The notes beneath the pieces were generated by a model. The model had not been told where the DNA came from and did not search any database. It saw nothing but the letters and a program-made list of their open reading frames with translations. 64,000 nucleotides of DNA, from positions 45,774,964 to 45,838,963 of the forward strand of contig JAPXFY010000013.1 in assembly GCA_030674185.1 (NCBI GenBank). Reading direction: 5' to 3'. Shown here piece after piece: positions 32,213-43,263 of the stretch (positions within the stretch are counted from its first letter, which is position 1; each line of letters opens with the position of its first letter). Origin of the DNA: Monoplex corrugatus (taxonomy: Eukaryota; Mollusca; Gastropoda; Littorinimorpha; Ranellidae). Position numbers and translations under genes: made by a program.

Positions 32213-32945
32213 GTTTCTGCTGTCTGTCATCTCTTGCTTTCTCATTTGTTTGCTTTGCTGAGTCTTTCATGTTTATGTTTTCCGTAAAGCTTTACATAAT
32301 CTTTGTCAAATGGGATTGATACTAAGATATTTTGTTTTTTAATAAACCTTTTCTTATTCATTTTTGCTTCACAACAAAAGAAATATAAAACATGGTGTTT
32401 CAATGAAAGAATGACAAAAAATTACACACATGAAAAGACAGTTGACATATGAACTCCATATAGCATACAGAATATATGTAATATTTTATACATTGGATAT
32501 TTAAAAATGAACATCAAGATCTAAGCACATGTCAACGTTTTTTATGATTTTTTTTCTGTACAATAATCAACCGAACAATGTGATAACAGAAATGATGAAA
32601 ATTTATATCGATTGCACTTTTAGCTCTAAGGAAATGTGAACTGCTTAGTGACTATTTTAGGTACTGTAGGCCTGTTTTCATATATGTCTTTGTGTACTGA
32701 GTTTTGTTTTTGCATTTGTAATCGCGTTTTTTGGGGGGATGCATTAGACAGAATGGCCAAAGCTAAGGGCATATCTTTAAATGATTTACGTAAATGCAAT
32801 ATGTGTTCTGAATTTTCTTTTCCAGTTTTCTTTCTCCAGGGTCATTGATGTGTTTATGTGTATGTGTTATTTTAGATGATCATAGCCCAGATACAGCTTT
32901 GTGCAGTCAGTGGGCTTTAAACACCTGATATAATAACAAGAAGAA
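32213..32945 (+). repeat. retroposon-like repeat R1, copy d, interrupted
   Basis: 5' part at 32,213-32,318 (TTTCTGCTGTCTGTCATC, then TTTTCCGTAAAGCTTTACAT). 3' part from about 32,606 (CTCTAAGGAAATGTGAACTG, GTACTGTAGGCCTG) to the terminal GTGCAGTCAGTGGGCTTTAA. Between them is about 290 bp of very AT-rich foreign sequence. The GGGGATG head is missing. Confidence 0.62.
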
Positions 32946-33000
32946 TTTACATGATCCGCAGTATTTTGTATGTGTATACTTGATATTCCATATGCAGATA

Positions 33001-33118
33001 GGGTGTGGACGATCAGAAAAATCTCCACCCCTTACCCACCATATGGGAGGTACCCAAGGAGAATTGAACTACAGACCTGATTGAAAGTGCAATGTCTACC
33101 CACTTGATCATTGCACCC
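33001..33118 (-). repeat. SINE-A fragment
   Basis: GAAAAATCTCCACCCCTTAC, CCACCATATGGGAGG, then GAATTGAACTAC...TGAAAGTGCAATGTCTACCC. On the minus strand this is the tRNA-like head (A-box-like and B-box-like blocks) plus the start of the body. Confidence 0.6.
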
Positions 33119-33402
33119 TTATGAAGTACACTGGCAGAGAGATTTACTGTTTGACATGTTCCTTTCCACAGATGAAATGTTTGGAAGTGTCTGACATGAT
33201 GATATCCTAAACTGTTAATTGTAGATTGTGTGTGTTTTTTCCATGTGCAGTGTGATGTGTGTGTGTGTTTCATGTACAATGTGATGTGATTGTGTGTGTG
33301 TGTGTGTTTCATGTACATGTACAATGTGATGTGATTGTGTGTGTGTTTCATGTGCAGTGTGATGTTTTTGCTTGTTAATCATATTGACTATTTTTTCCAC
33401 AG

Positions 33403-33453
33403 GAGTGCTGTCCTGTCAAGACATGATTGACAATGGCAGTATCCGAACCTAAG
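33403..33453 (+). ncRNA. candidate non-coding exon 2 (51 nt)
   Basis: Acceptor TATTTTTTCCACAG and donor AAG|GTAAGTATTAATG. The body begins GAGTGCTGTCCTGTCAAGAC, and 14 or more bases of intron after the donor (GTAAGTATTAATGATTTTCA) are identical to those after candidate exon 1. This is a segmental duplication of exon plus flanking intron. Confidence 0.42.
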
Positions 33454-33589
33454 GTAAGTATTAATGATTTTCAGATTTATGAGTTAAAGACATAGACCTT
33501 TGTGAAGGGGGATAAGTTGTGTGTGTGTGTGTTGGGGACGTTTTTGTGCATGTCGGTGTGTCCATTTGTGGTACTGGTGTTAAAGAAAC

Positions 33590-33845
33590 TCATCTTCCAA
33601 TCTGACCACATGAGTTTGCATGGGTGCAAATCTCACCGGAGCAGAACTTTGTGAATGCAGTCGCCAGTCTACCCAGCTGTGAATGGATACCTGTGTTTCT
33701 CTTAAGTCAGGAAAGGTAAAGCAGTCATGGAGAGGAGATGAACCACACCCTCAAAACTAATGCTGATCTGAAGAATAATTGAGATCTCTGCCATCTCATT
33801 CTCTTAGAACTGCAGGGTTATGGGACAACCTGTGTCTTGCATATC
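33590..33845 (+). repeat. SINE-B, best copy with tRNA-like head
   Basis: The head GGTGTTAAAGAAACTCATC (A-box-like) and GGGTGCAAATCTCACC (B-box-like) is followed by TACCCAGCTGTGAATGGATA, CCTGTG, GGAAAGGTAAAGCAG, CACACCCTCAAAACTAATGC and GCAGGGTTATGGGACAACC. This is the typical layout of a tRNA-derived SINE. Confidence 0.68.
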
Positions 33846-34384
33846 CAAAAACTGAAGTCATTAAAGAATGGGTGGTGTGGCACATTAAAAGAACATTTGA
33901 TGGATAGACACTTGTTTTTAGACAAATTTGTGCGTTTTGTGTGTATCTTTTCCCACAGTCAGTTATGTTTAATACTCTGAATCACTAACTGTTCAGAATA
34001 ACAAAGAATCTGACTATGAAAAAGTGTAGAGATAAACGGAGAATATTATTTTTAACAAAGAATTATTTTGTCACAGGTGAGATCAAGACAGTGTGCAGCA
34101 GCAGATGACAACCACCATCTCAACAGAGCAGCAGCAGCAAGCAGTTAAAGGATCTCCTGTTATATTGTTGGTAAATGGTAACTTGGCTTCCTTTTGTTCA
34201 TGATAATGGTTGTGCATGGTCATGATTGAAAGACTTTATGCATTTTATGACTGTGTTTATATTCATTCATATTCATTTCTTTGTGTCACAATGGATTTAC
34301 CATTTGAAACTCGGGCTGGTATCCCCGGTTGAGAGGGTATCGTCACAGTGCAGCGCCAGCCATTTGGGGTGGGGTGGAGGGGGG
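33846..34384. other. intergenic, possible third exon-like start
   Basis: At 34,076/34,077, TTTTGTCACAG|GTGAGATCAAGACAGTG resembles the start of the two candidate exons, followed by a small CAG-rich run (34,085-34,145). No donor was found. The rest is anonymous. Confidence 0.3.
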
Positions 34385-34520
34385 TAAGACTTAAGGAAAA
34401 TAAGGCTAATTGGCCTTCAAGGGGAGGGTCTTGGTAAATGAACCTATCTCTCCAGTGTTTTTATACCGGGGCAGCAGGTGAACACCCTGCACGGCTGTTC
34501 TTTCCGTTCCCTTTAGTTGG
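34385..34520 (+). repeat. isolated fragment of the 37-52 kb array unit
   Basis: AAGGCTAATTGGCCTTCAAG, then CTATCTCTCCAGTG and TTTTTATACCGGGGCAGCAG are the same words found in every unit of the large array. A following piece (GCTCTTCACGATTTTTAATT) lies at about 36,018-36,075. The unit thus has relatives outside the array. Confidence 0.6.
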
Positions 34521-36205
34521 GAGGAAACTCCCCGTACGCGCAGAGGAATGTGATATCTTGACCCAGCCCGCCAGACTGGCGCACAGCACGCTGGCCGGTT
34601 GTAAGACGGTTGTAAGATTAGCGCGTGCCAGTACCGCACAAGACTGCTGCAGCGCTCTTTCGCGTATCACACACATGTGGTATTCCCCACCCAATGCACA
34701 GCTGCTTAGCCAGACAAAAAAATCACTTGGTTTACACTTTCGTTGTATTCTTTTCTTAATGTGCTTACAGTTATACAACATGCATAGAAATGAATAGAGA
34801 AGAAATTTCTCAACAAAACAAGACCAAACATGGCCTATAAAAAGTTGCATGCACCTCAAAGAGACTGTGTTGAATGCGAGTGTTTGAAGCAGTACTAATC
34901 ATAAAACATACACAATTACAAAAACAAGTGAAGTTTTAAACTTCCTTTTCACAAAGATGCAACTTTCCATTCATACAGTTTGCTCACACAGTGACACACT
35001 ATCACTGCATGCCATTCCACTCACCCAAAGGCGTGAGTTATTCCCACGGTTCCAAGCAGGTCAGCTTTAATTACTCCACAGACAGGGGAAAGATAGAGAC
35101 ACAGATACGGGCCAGACTGTGCTTGTTCTGTGTTTCACTGCTGTTTGTTTTGGCCTTCCTGATCGTTTTACTGGTTTGCCACCTTTTCTTTGTTCACAAA
35201 ACTGAACACACAGAGCAGTCACCAATCTGAAGTGACTAATCAGATGGAACCACAGGGCTGCCCAGTTTTCTATGTCTCTAAGGGACATAGGTGAATTGTT
35301 TGAGCTTTGTTTTTTTCAAATTGATCAGTCTGGAGTGATATTTTTGACAAAATATTTCTGAATGCCTTCTCTGTCTGACCGAAGGTTTATATTGTGAAAT
35401 GCCTTTAGTTCAGTGTCTATATTTCTGCAAAATTTTACACTAGTTTCTGCCGTTCTTTTTGAGCCCCCACCACACACTCTGTACAATAAATGTAATCTTT
35501 TTAAATGCAACTGCTTTGAATGTTCTGTCTCCATACTGTTTTGATTAGAAACGAACAAATCACATACTAAATTAGTAGCTCACCATGAAACCACCCTAAT
35601 GTATAAATGATGAAAAAACACGCGCGCACACAAACCGATTTGTTCTGTTAATCCTTTTGTGTAGACATTAACACACAAAGTTCATATTTTCCGTAAAGAG
35701 TAGATAAACCAGGCACCACAACAAATTACTAAGCAAAATAGACTGCACAGAACAAAAGAACAGTCTTTTGTCTAATTGTGTGCACAATTCTTTTGCCCCA
35801 ACAAAGTTTGAGGCGGACACTGCATGCTTTTGTATTAAGTACATGGAACGTGTTAGTTTAACAGATAACAGAGAAGCGATTCCAGCCTAGCGCCTGCAAG
35901 CAGGCACCTGTGCCAGAGATAAGAGCTGGGGAAAGGGAAGGGGGGGGGGGGGGAGGTCAGGCGGTGTAAGTGTGAGCCGGCCAGGCCTGCCTAAATGGTG
36001 AGAAATGGCAGCATTTGTACAGCCGTGCCTGCTCTTCACGATTTTTAATTGCCGTGGGACCTTTTGCGTGTATAAGCCAGAAGGCATTCGGATCCGACTT
36101 GCTTTTCGTCCTGTTCCGAAGGACAAGACGTTCAGTTCAATTTCCCGGTCAGACTGAGAAGAAAAGTTGAGGACTTCACCACTCCAGTAGGCTTGTTTGA
36201 GCACT
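34521..36205. other. intergenic, no convincing gene
   Basis: Includes a G-run (35,940-35,954) and the second array-like fragment at about 36,018-36,075. Short frames here (for example 34,991-35,230, hydrophobic near its C-terminus) lack splice or start support. Confidence 0.5.
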
Positions 36206-36870
36206 AGGATGCCCATGGGCCTGTCCACTGCTCCTGTCACGTTCCAGAGGCTGATGCAGACTACGATGTCTGACTTCATGTTCCAGTCCCTTCTGGTATA
36301 CCTAGACAACTTGCTGGTATACTCAAAAACCTTTGAGGAACACCTTGGACATCTGGACCATCTGCTGCAGAGAGGATCATTGACACAAGCCTGAAGCTAC
36401 GCATAGACCAGCACCAAGTCAGCTACCTGGGACACACCATCTCTGCTGAAGGTGGAAGCTGTGAGGGTGGCAAGTCGAGGTTGTCAGAGTGGCCAGTCCC
36501 AAAGTCCACATCAGAACTAAGCAGCTTCCTTGGTTTTGCTAGCTATTACCGGCAATTCATCAATAGCTTCGCAAGGATTGCAGGGCTTCTACATGACCTA
36601 GTGACCAAGATGAACAGCAAGTAAAAGAAGACCGTCAAAACCATCAGGTAGCATTCAACAAACTGAAGACTGCTCTGACAGCTGGACTTGTCCTGGGCTT
36701 TGCTGACTTCACTAACCCATTCATCCTGGAGACAGATGCTCGTCACGGTGGTCTTGGAGCCATTATCTCCCAAGATCAAGATGGGCAGCGCAAAGTCCTT
36801 GCCTATGCAAGTTGGCGACCACGATTGACTGTGCCTGCAGTGATTCCTGATGACACCATGATGATGCAGA
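36206..36870 (+). pseudogene. Ty3/gypsy RT-RNase H fragment
   Basis: RT palm pieces MGLSTAPVTFQRLM and LLVYLDNLLVYSKTFEEHL; the catalytic box reads YLDN where YLDD is expected. Next come SYLGHTISAEGG, the connection motif SSFLGFASYYRQFINSFARI, and RNase H-like FILETDARHGGLGAIISQD with VLAYASWRP, with shifts and stops between them. Neither LTRs, protease nor integrase is visible, so this is a short decayed internal fragment. Confidence 0.85.
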
Positions 36871-37364
36871 AAGTTTGAATGTGATTAAGGTACTTACTGT
36901 GTTTTGCAATGATCCCGAATCACTGATGATGATGCAGGAACAGTTTGTATCATGCTATGCATGCTTCAAGACTTGATAGTAAATAGTGCACAAACTTTTT
37001 GTCTTTACTTAAATAGGCCAAAGAACTTTATACATGTTTTTTCCTAGAAAAAGTGAGAGCATTTGATACAGGTTCAAAGACAAGAATAACATGGTATTTG
37101 ATTAATTTAGACAAAATGAAAGTTTGTGGCATGGGGGATTTTGACTTGCTGCAGTCAAAGAAATGAAAATGACAAAATAAAAATTTCATGATGCATATCA
37201 AAGTCACGGAATTATAAAACAAACAAAAACAAGAACAACACAGAAACAGGAGAGATCAAATTCCATCTACTGGGCCTTGTGTGTATAATGTATGTGTCTT
37301 CATGGTGTAGCCTGGTCATTTTATTTGTGGCATGATCAGAGCAGAGTGTCTGTCTTTTTTAGAC

Positions 37365-37490
37365 TTGCAAGGTTAAAGGTGAGCATGGTTTTTAACTGTT
37401 GTGTTTTATCTTGACTGGTTGTCGTTTTTGATGTGGTTAGCCCTGATATGGCTCTAGTAGTGGGCTGGGCTATAAGCAGTATGAACCTAG
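37365..37490 (+). repeat. R2 fragment inside the first array unit
   Basis: TTTTTGATGTGGTTAGCCC, then GATATGGCTCTAGTAGTGGG and CTGGGCTATAAGCA, matching 16,425-16,470. It separates the GAGCAGAGTG and GTCATGTAAAGCTC landmarks, which are contiguous in other units. Confidence 0.5.
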
Positions 37491-39589
37491 AACAGTGTAT
37501 TGTCATGTAAAGCTCTTTAAAACGTCTGAAACTGCAAATAATTTTGAACTGAGTGATGCTGTTAGAGGAAAATTGCGTGATGTCCATACCCTCCCATTCA
37601 TGCTCCCTCACACGTTCATGACAATTGTAAAATAATAATTATTGTAAGCCGTTTTAAACATTTGTAGATCAAGTGAACGCCATGCGATGCTTAGTGAGAT
37701 TTTGCTCTACTTAGTGTGCCAGTGTTTCTTTTGTAAATCGCCGATACTGCATACGAGGGCTACACTAAAGTTGAAGTGCTTTGCTTAAAATGTCAGAATA
37801 CTATACTTTATGTGTACACAGAGCGTGTACGCGCACAATCTGTATGTGTGTGTGTGTGTGTAGAAAAATAAGAGTTGTAAGGCCAGTCAAGTGGAACATA
37901 ATGCTACTTGGGCTTGGGCTGCCTACTTTCCCGTGTTATGAAACGTGTCACGCTGGTGCTGGGTGCCTGTAGGTCTGTAATGAGTAAACCCAATTCCTGG
38001 ATAAACCTGATCGAAATATAGTTATAATGGCCAGGCACAAACATCTCAACCATTCTGCCACTTTTCTCCTGTTGTTGCATGTTCTGACTTGACTTTTTTA
38101 AAATATAACCACCAACTTTACAAGGAGACACCACAACTGACAGTGACAACGGTCACAACAACAACAACAATAAAAAACTATCTGGAGAAAGATCAAAACT
38201 GTCCATATACTGGGCCTGATACTTATGTGTATGATGTATGTGTGTCAGTGGATATACTCCAGCTGTTTTATTTCTGACATGATCCGAGTAGAATATATTG
38301 TTAGATCTCTTCAATAGGTCAAACTGCAAACAAGTTGGAACTGGTGATTGCTGCAGCAAGGAAAAATGTGTGTTATGATGTCTACGTCTTCCATTCTCGC
38401 CCCCTCACACACAGATGTAAAATAATGATGTCAACCAATTTCAAATTTGTAGATCATCAAAACCATGCGATGCTTTGCGAGATTTTACTCTGTTTAGTGC
38501 ACCAGCTTTCTTGTGCTAGAACTGGGAATGCTACACTTAAAAGCTACATTGTGTGTGTGGTGTATAGCCAGGAAGAGTTGTAAGATGGATGCAGTGGGAT
38601 ATGATGCTGCTGGGCTCTCTCTCCCTTTGAGAGCGCTTTGTTGCAGGGCAGCGCCACCTTTTTTGTTTTTACGAAGACTTCAAGGTAAGGCCTTCAAGGG
38701 AAAGACCTGGGCAATTAGCCTCTCTCTAGTATTTTTATACTAGGCTGCAGGCAGCTGGGTGATTATTATACTCGTCAAGGGCTGCAATTCCTGTGGGATA
38801 TATTGTGTGTGTAAGCCATAATTTCAACAAGAAAAAAACATGGAAGATGATTCATTTGTTTTAAATTAATATGTTTGCTTACTCTTAAATTATGTATAGA
38901 TTTGCGTACAAATCTCTTAAAATTCATTTGTTGGCTTCCATTAAAGAGCATCGGTATGTAATTGGACTGACTGAAGTGAAACCAGAGACAGGCACAAGCA
39001 TCCATCAACCTGTAACCGTATTATTCTCAAAGGTATGGCTCCCTATTACAGAGCTGTTTAAGAGGAGCTGTAGTATACATAAACCATGGTCTGAATTCTG
39101 AGACGTATTTTGAATCGGTGCTGTTAAAGAAATGAAAATGGGAGCAACATAAAACAACAATTCTTGATGCATAATAATCTTCTGATTATAAAATGTAAAC
39201 AAAAAATGACAGGATAAAAAGTTGATAATATGAAAGTTAAAAAAAAAACCTGGAGAGATCAAACTGTCCACATACAGGGCCTGGTACTTGTATGTATAAT
39301 TTGTGTCTTAATGGGGTAGAATGCTTGTTTTGTTTGTGAAAAGCTCTTTAAAAAGTCTGAAACTGCAAACAGCTTGGAACTTAGTAACTGCTGCTTCAAG
39401 GAAAATTGCTTGTTGTCCATGCCCCCTTGCACATTGATTACAGATGTAAATACTGTCATCAGCCATTTTGAATATTTCTAGATTTCCATGCAATGCTTAG
39501 TGCATCAGTGTTTAAAGTTTGAAGTCGTGATGTTAAATATGAGTGCTACATTAAAACTGGGAATGCTACACGTATAAGCCTGATCAGGA

Positions 39590-40092
39590 AGTATCTCTCT
39601 GTCGAAACAACTGCAAAACTCGTTCTCTCCTTCATAATGTCTCGCATTGACTATTGCAATTCACTCCTGTCTGGTCTTCCTGCCTCCACCATTCACATCC
39701 TACAGCGCATTCAAAACAATGCTGTACGCCTTGTACTCAAAAAGAAAAAAGCTGACCACATATCTCCTCTCCTGGCACAACTTCACTGGCTCCCTGTATC
39801 AAAGCGCATACAGTACAAACTAGACACCATGTGCTACAAAAGCCTCAATAACGCAGCCCCCGATTACCTGTCAAGCCTACTTGAGATCTATCTTCCCTCA
39901 CGTACCCTCCGCTCTGCCTCCGATCCTCTGACTTTTCGCTTTCCATGCACTAAGCTCAATACCTATGGTCCACGAGCCTTCTCTGTTTCTGGTCCACTCT
40001 CCTGGAACAAACTTCCTCTCTCAGTCCGTCAGCAACCTACTTTTGCCTCCTTCAAGTCCGCTCTCAAAACTCACCTTTTCTCCTCTGCATAA
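39590..40092 (+). pseudogene. LINE RT C-terminus
   Basis: Open for about 165 codons: [91 protein letters not shown], and a terminal [12 protein letters not shown]. It is colinear with the last 160 or so residues of the intact LINE protein at 22,339-25,722 but clearly diverged, so it belongs to a related family. The catalytic RT core is absent through 5' truncation. Confidence 0.9.
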
Positions 40093-40250
40093 AATCCTAA
40101 CCTCACTCAACCCCCCTCTGCAGCCTGTCTCCGCTCGGAGGGGAATCACTTCGTTTTAATATATAATTGTATATGATGTGCTCTCTGTGGTTTTCCATTG
40201 GTTTTATTCTTGCTTTTATTGCTTTTATTCTTTTCTCCCCATTTGTGGCC

Positions 40251-40253
40251 ATG

Positions 40254-40315
<62 letters not shown>

Positions 40316-40330
40316 CGTGTGTGCGTGTGT
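40251..40330. repeat. (GT)n microsatellite in LINE fragment
   Basis: Pure GT to about 40,310, then GTGC variants. It lies between the RT stop and the first 3' end motif, the same relative position as in the intact LINE. Confidence 0.95.
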
Positions 40331-42933
40331 GTCTTTTCGGCGCTTGGATTCGATTTTGTCGAGATTTGCGCTATATAAATATTGTAATTATTATGTATGC
40401 ATGTGCGTACGTATGTATGTATGTATACGCTTAGATTTATGTATGTATGTATGTATGCATGTATACGCTCAGCTTAGATTTATGTATGTAAGCATGTATG
40501 TATGCATGTATACGCTCATATGTATGTAGGTATGTATGCATGTATACGCTCAGCGCTTAGATTTGATTTTGTCAAGATTTTGCGCTATATAAATAAAATA
40601 TATTATTATTATATTAAATATATTATTATTATTACTTAAAATGTCAAAAGCTACATTTTGTATGTGTATGGTGTATGTAGACTTGCAAGGAAGAGTTGTA
40701 AGATGATGCAATGGGACATGATGCTGCTGTCAAAGAAATGAAATTGATATAATCAAAATAAAAAAGATAATGATGAATAACAAAATCATGTCATTGTGAT
40801 ACAAGCAAAACAAGATAAACTTTAAAAAAAAAAAAACTGGAAAAAAAAATACTGGAGAGAAGTTAAAACTGCCCATGTTTTTGGCCTGGTACGCGTGTGT
40901 ATAGTGTATGTGCCTTAATGGGGTAGCCTGTTTCATTTGTGACATGATGAGAGCAGAATATAAAGTCATGAAGAGCTCCGTAAAACGTCTGAAACTGTAA
41001 ACAGTTAGTGACTGCTGCTGCAAGGAAAATTTCCGGTTGTCCGCGCCTTCCCATTTGTGCCCCCTCACATTCATTACAACTGTAAAATAATTACTTAAAT
41101 TACTACTGTTAGTCGTTTTGAACTTTTGTAGATCATCAAAACCATGCGATACGTGGTGAGATTTTGCTCCTCGTAGTGCGCCAGGGTTTTCATGTGTGAG
41201 GGATGGTGCTACACTAAAAAGCTACGGTTTTGTGTGTGTATTGTATGTAGAATATCAAGGAAGAGTTGTAAGATGGATGCAGTGGGACATAATGCTACTT
41301 GTGCTCGGGCTGCTCTCCCCATTGAGAGCGCGTTTCAGCATCCACCACGCCCCCCTGCCCCCCCCCCTTTTTTTTTAAACCAAGACTTGAGTACAAGACT
41401 TGAAGGTAAAAAAACTAATTGGCATTAAAGGGATGGGGCCTGGGAAACATATCTCTAGTATCTTTATACCAGGCTGCAAGGTGGCTGGGTGAATGCCGTG
41501 CTCTTAACGATTTTCAATTACTTTGGAATATTTTGCATGCGCAGGCCATGATTTCAGCAAGAAAAAGCTCGGAAGACGATTCAGTTGCTTTTAAACTGTT
41601 TTCTTTTAAATTACATTGTGTACAGATCAGTTTCTAAGTGTATTAAGAAAATTGAATTGTTGGCTTCCGTTAAAGAGCATCAATACGTAATTGGACTGAC
41701 TTGACTGTGAAACCGGAGGCAGGCACAAGCACCCGTCAACCTGTTAGAATGTTACAAGTACACAAAGGTATGGCTCCATATCACAAAGCTGTTCAAGAGG
41801 AGCTGTTTGTACATAAACCACAGTCTGAATACCGAGACATATACTGAATGAATCTTTTCAGAGTGAGAAACGAACCCTACTGTGTATATAAACCAGATTC
41901 TGCATACTGAGATCTGTATTGAATCAAACGAACGATTGTAAACGAGCCGTACTGTACATGAAGCACAGTCTGAATAATGAGATGTATACTGAATGAAATT
42001 GTTCCTGGTTTGAAGAGTTTTTGATATCGGTTTGGAAACATGATATATAACATGGTATGGCATTTAAGTAAATTGAACAAAATGCATGTTTGTGGCATAG
42101 TGGATTTTGACGTGCTGCTGTCAAAGAAATCAAAAATGGGGACAACATGATTTCATATAACAAACTGTGAATATGATACAAACATTCAGAAACCATAGTA
42201 TTAATATAAAAAAAGAGATCACATAAAAAATACAAAAACAGAAAATCAAACTGTCTATACACTGGGCCTGATACTTTGTGTAGTGTTTGTGTCTTTATGG
42301 GGTAGCCTGGTTGTTTTATTTGTAACATGATGAGAGCAGAATATAAAGTCATGAAGAGCTCTGTAAAATGTCTGAAACTGCAAACAATTTGGAAGTTAGT
42401 AACTGCTGCTGCAAGGAATATTGTTTTCCACGCCCTCCCATTTGTGCCCCCTTGTAGATCATCAAAACTATGCGACGCTTTGCGAGATTTTGCTCTTCTT
42501 TGTGCGCCAGCGTTTGATGTGTGAAGTGGTGGTGTTGCATATGAGCGCTACACTAAAACTGGGAATGCTACACTTGAAATGTCAAAAGCTACATTTTGTG
42601 TATATGTGTGTGTGTGTGTGTGTTGTATGTAGAACAGCAAGGAAAAGTTGTAAGATGGATCCACTGGGACATGATGCTACTTGGGCTTGGGCTGCTGTCC
42701 TCATTGAGAGCGTGACTGCAGCAGCACCCCCACCCCCTTTTTATTAACCAATACTTGAGGAAGGTAAGAAGGCTAATTGGCCTTCAAGGGAAGGGACCTG
42801 GGAAATATACCTTGTTGCTCTTCAGTATTTTGATACGGGACAGCTGGGCCAGTGCCGTGCTTTGCATGATTTTCAAATCCCTTGGGCGTTTTGTGTGTGG
42901 AGGTCATAATTTTAACTACAAAAAGTATGGAAG

Positions 42934-43263
42934 ATGATTCATTTGCTTTTAAACTATGTTTGCTTACTTTTAAATTATGTTGTGTATAGATCAGTTTCTA
43001 AATGTATTAAGAAAATTGGATTGTTGGCTTCCATTACAGAGCATCAGTGTGTAATCGGACTGACTAAACTGAAACTGGAAGCAGGCACAATCACCCGTCA
43101 ACCTGTTAGAATGTTATACACAAAGGTATGGCTCCATATTACAGAGCTGTTTGAGAGGAGCCGTACTGCACAAACCACAGTCTGCATTCCGAGACGTAAA
43201 CTGAGTGAATGTGTTCAATGTGAAAGACAAACCCTACTGTACAAACCAGATTCTTCATACTGA
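42934..43263 (+). other. recurrent short frame in array units
   Basis: A frame containing VYRSVSKCIKKI, LLASI(K/T)EHQ, VIGLT(E/K)VK and VWLHITELFERS recurs in other units (about 38,892, 44,401, 46,335, 51,143), ending at similar places in some. It has no recognised domain. It may reflect only shared ancestry of the units, since other units (41,620, 48,850, 50,510) are shifted or stopped. Confidence 0.25.

Larger units (their letters stand above)
39572..40637 (+). mobile_element. 5'-truncated L2/CR1-type LINE inserted in the array
   Basis: The left neighbour ends GGGAATGCTACAC and the right neighbour resumes ACTTAAAATGTCAAAAGC, which are adjacent in other array units, so the boundaries are clear. 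The element carries the last part of the RT protein, a GT tract (40,251-40,330), a TATG-rich stretch, and two copies of the 3' end motif GCGCTATATAAAT (about 40,368 and 40,585), the second ending in a TTATTATTA tail. Confidence 0.88.

Noticed and set aside
34991..35230. A 79-codon frame with a hydrophobic segment
   Set aside because: No splice or family evidence; a frame of this length is expected by chance in this amount of DNA.
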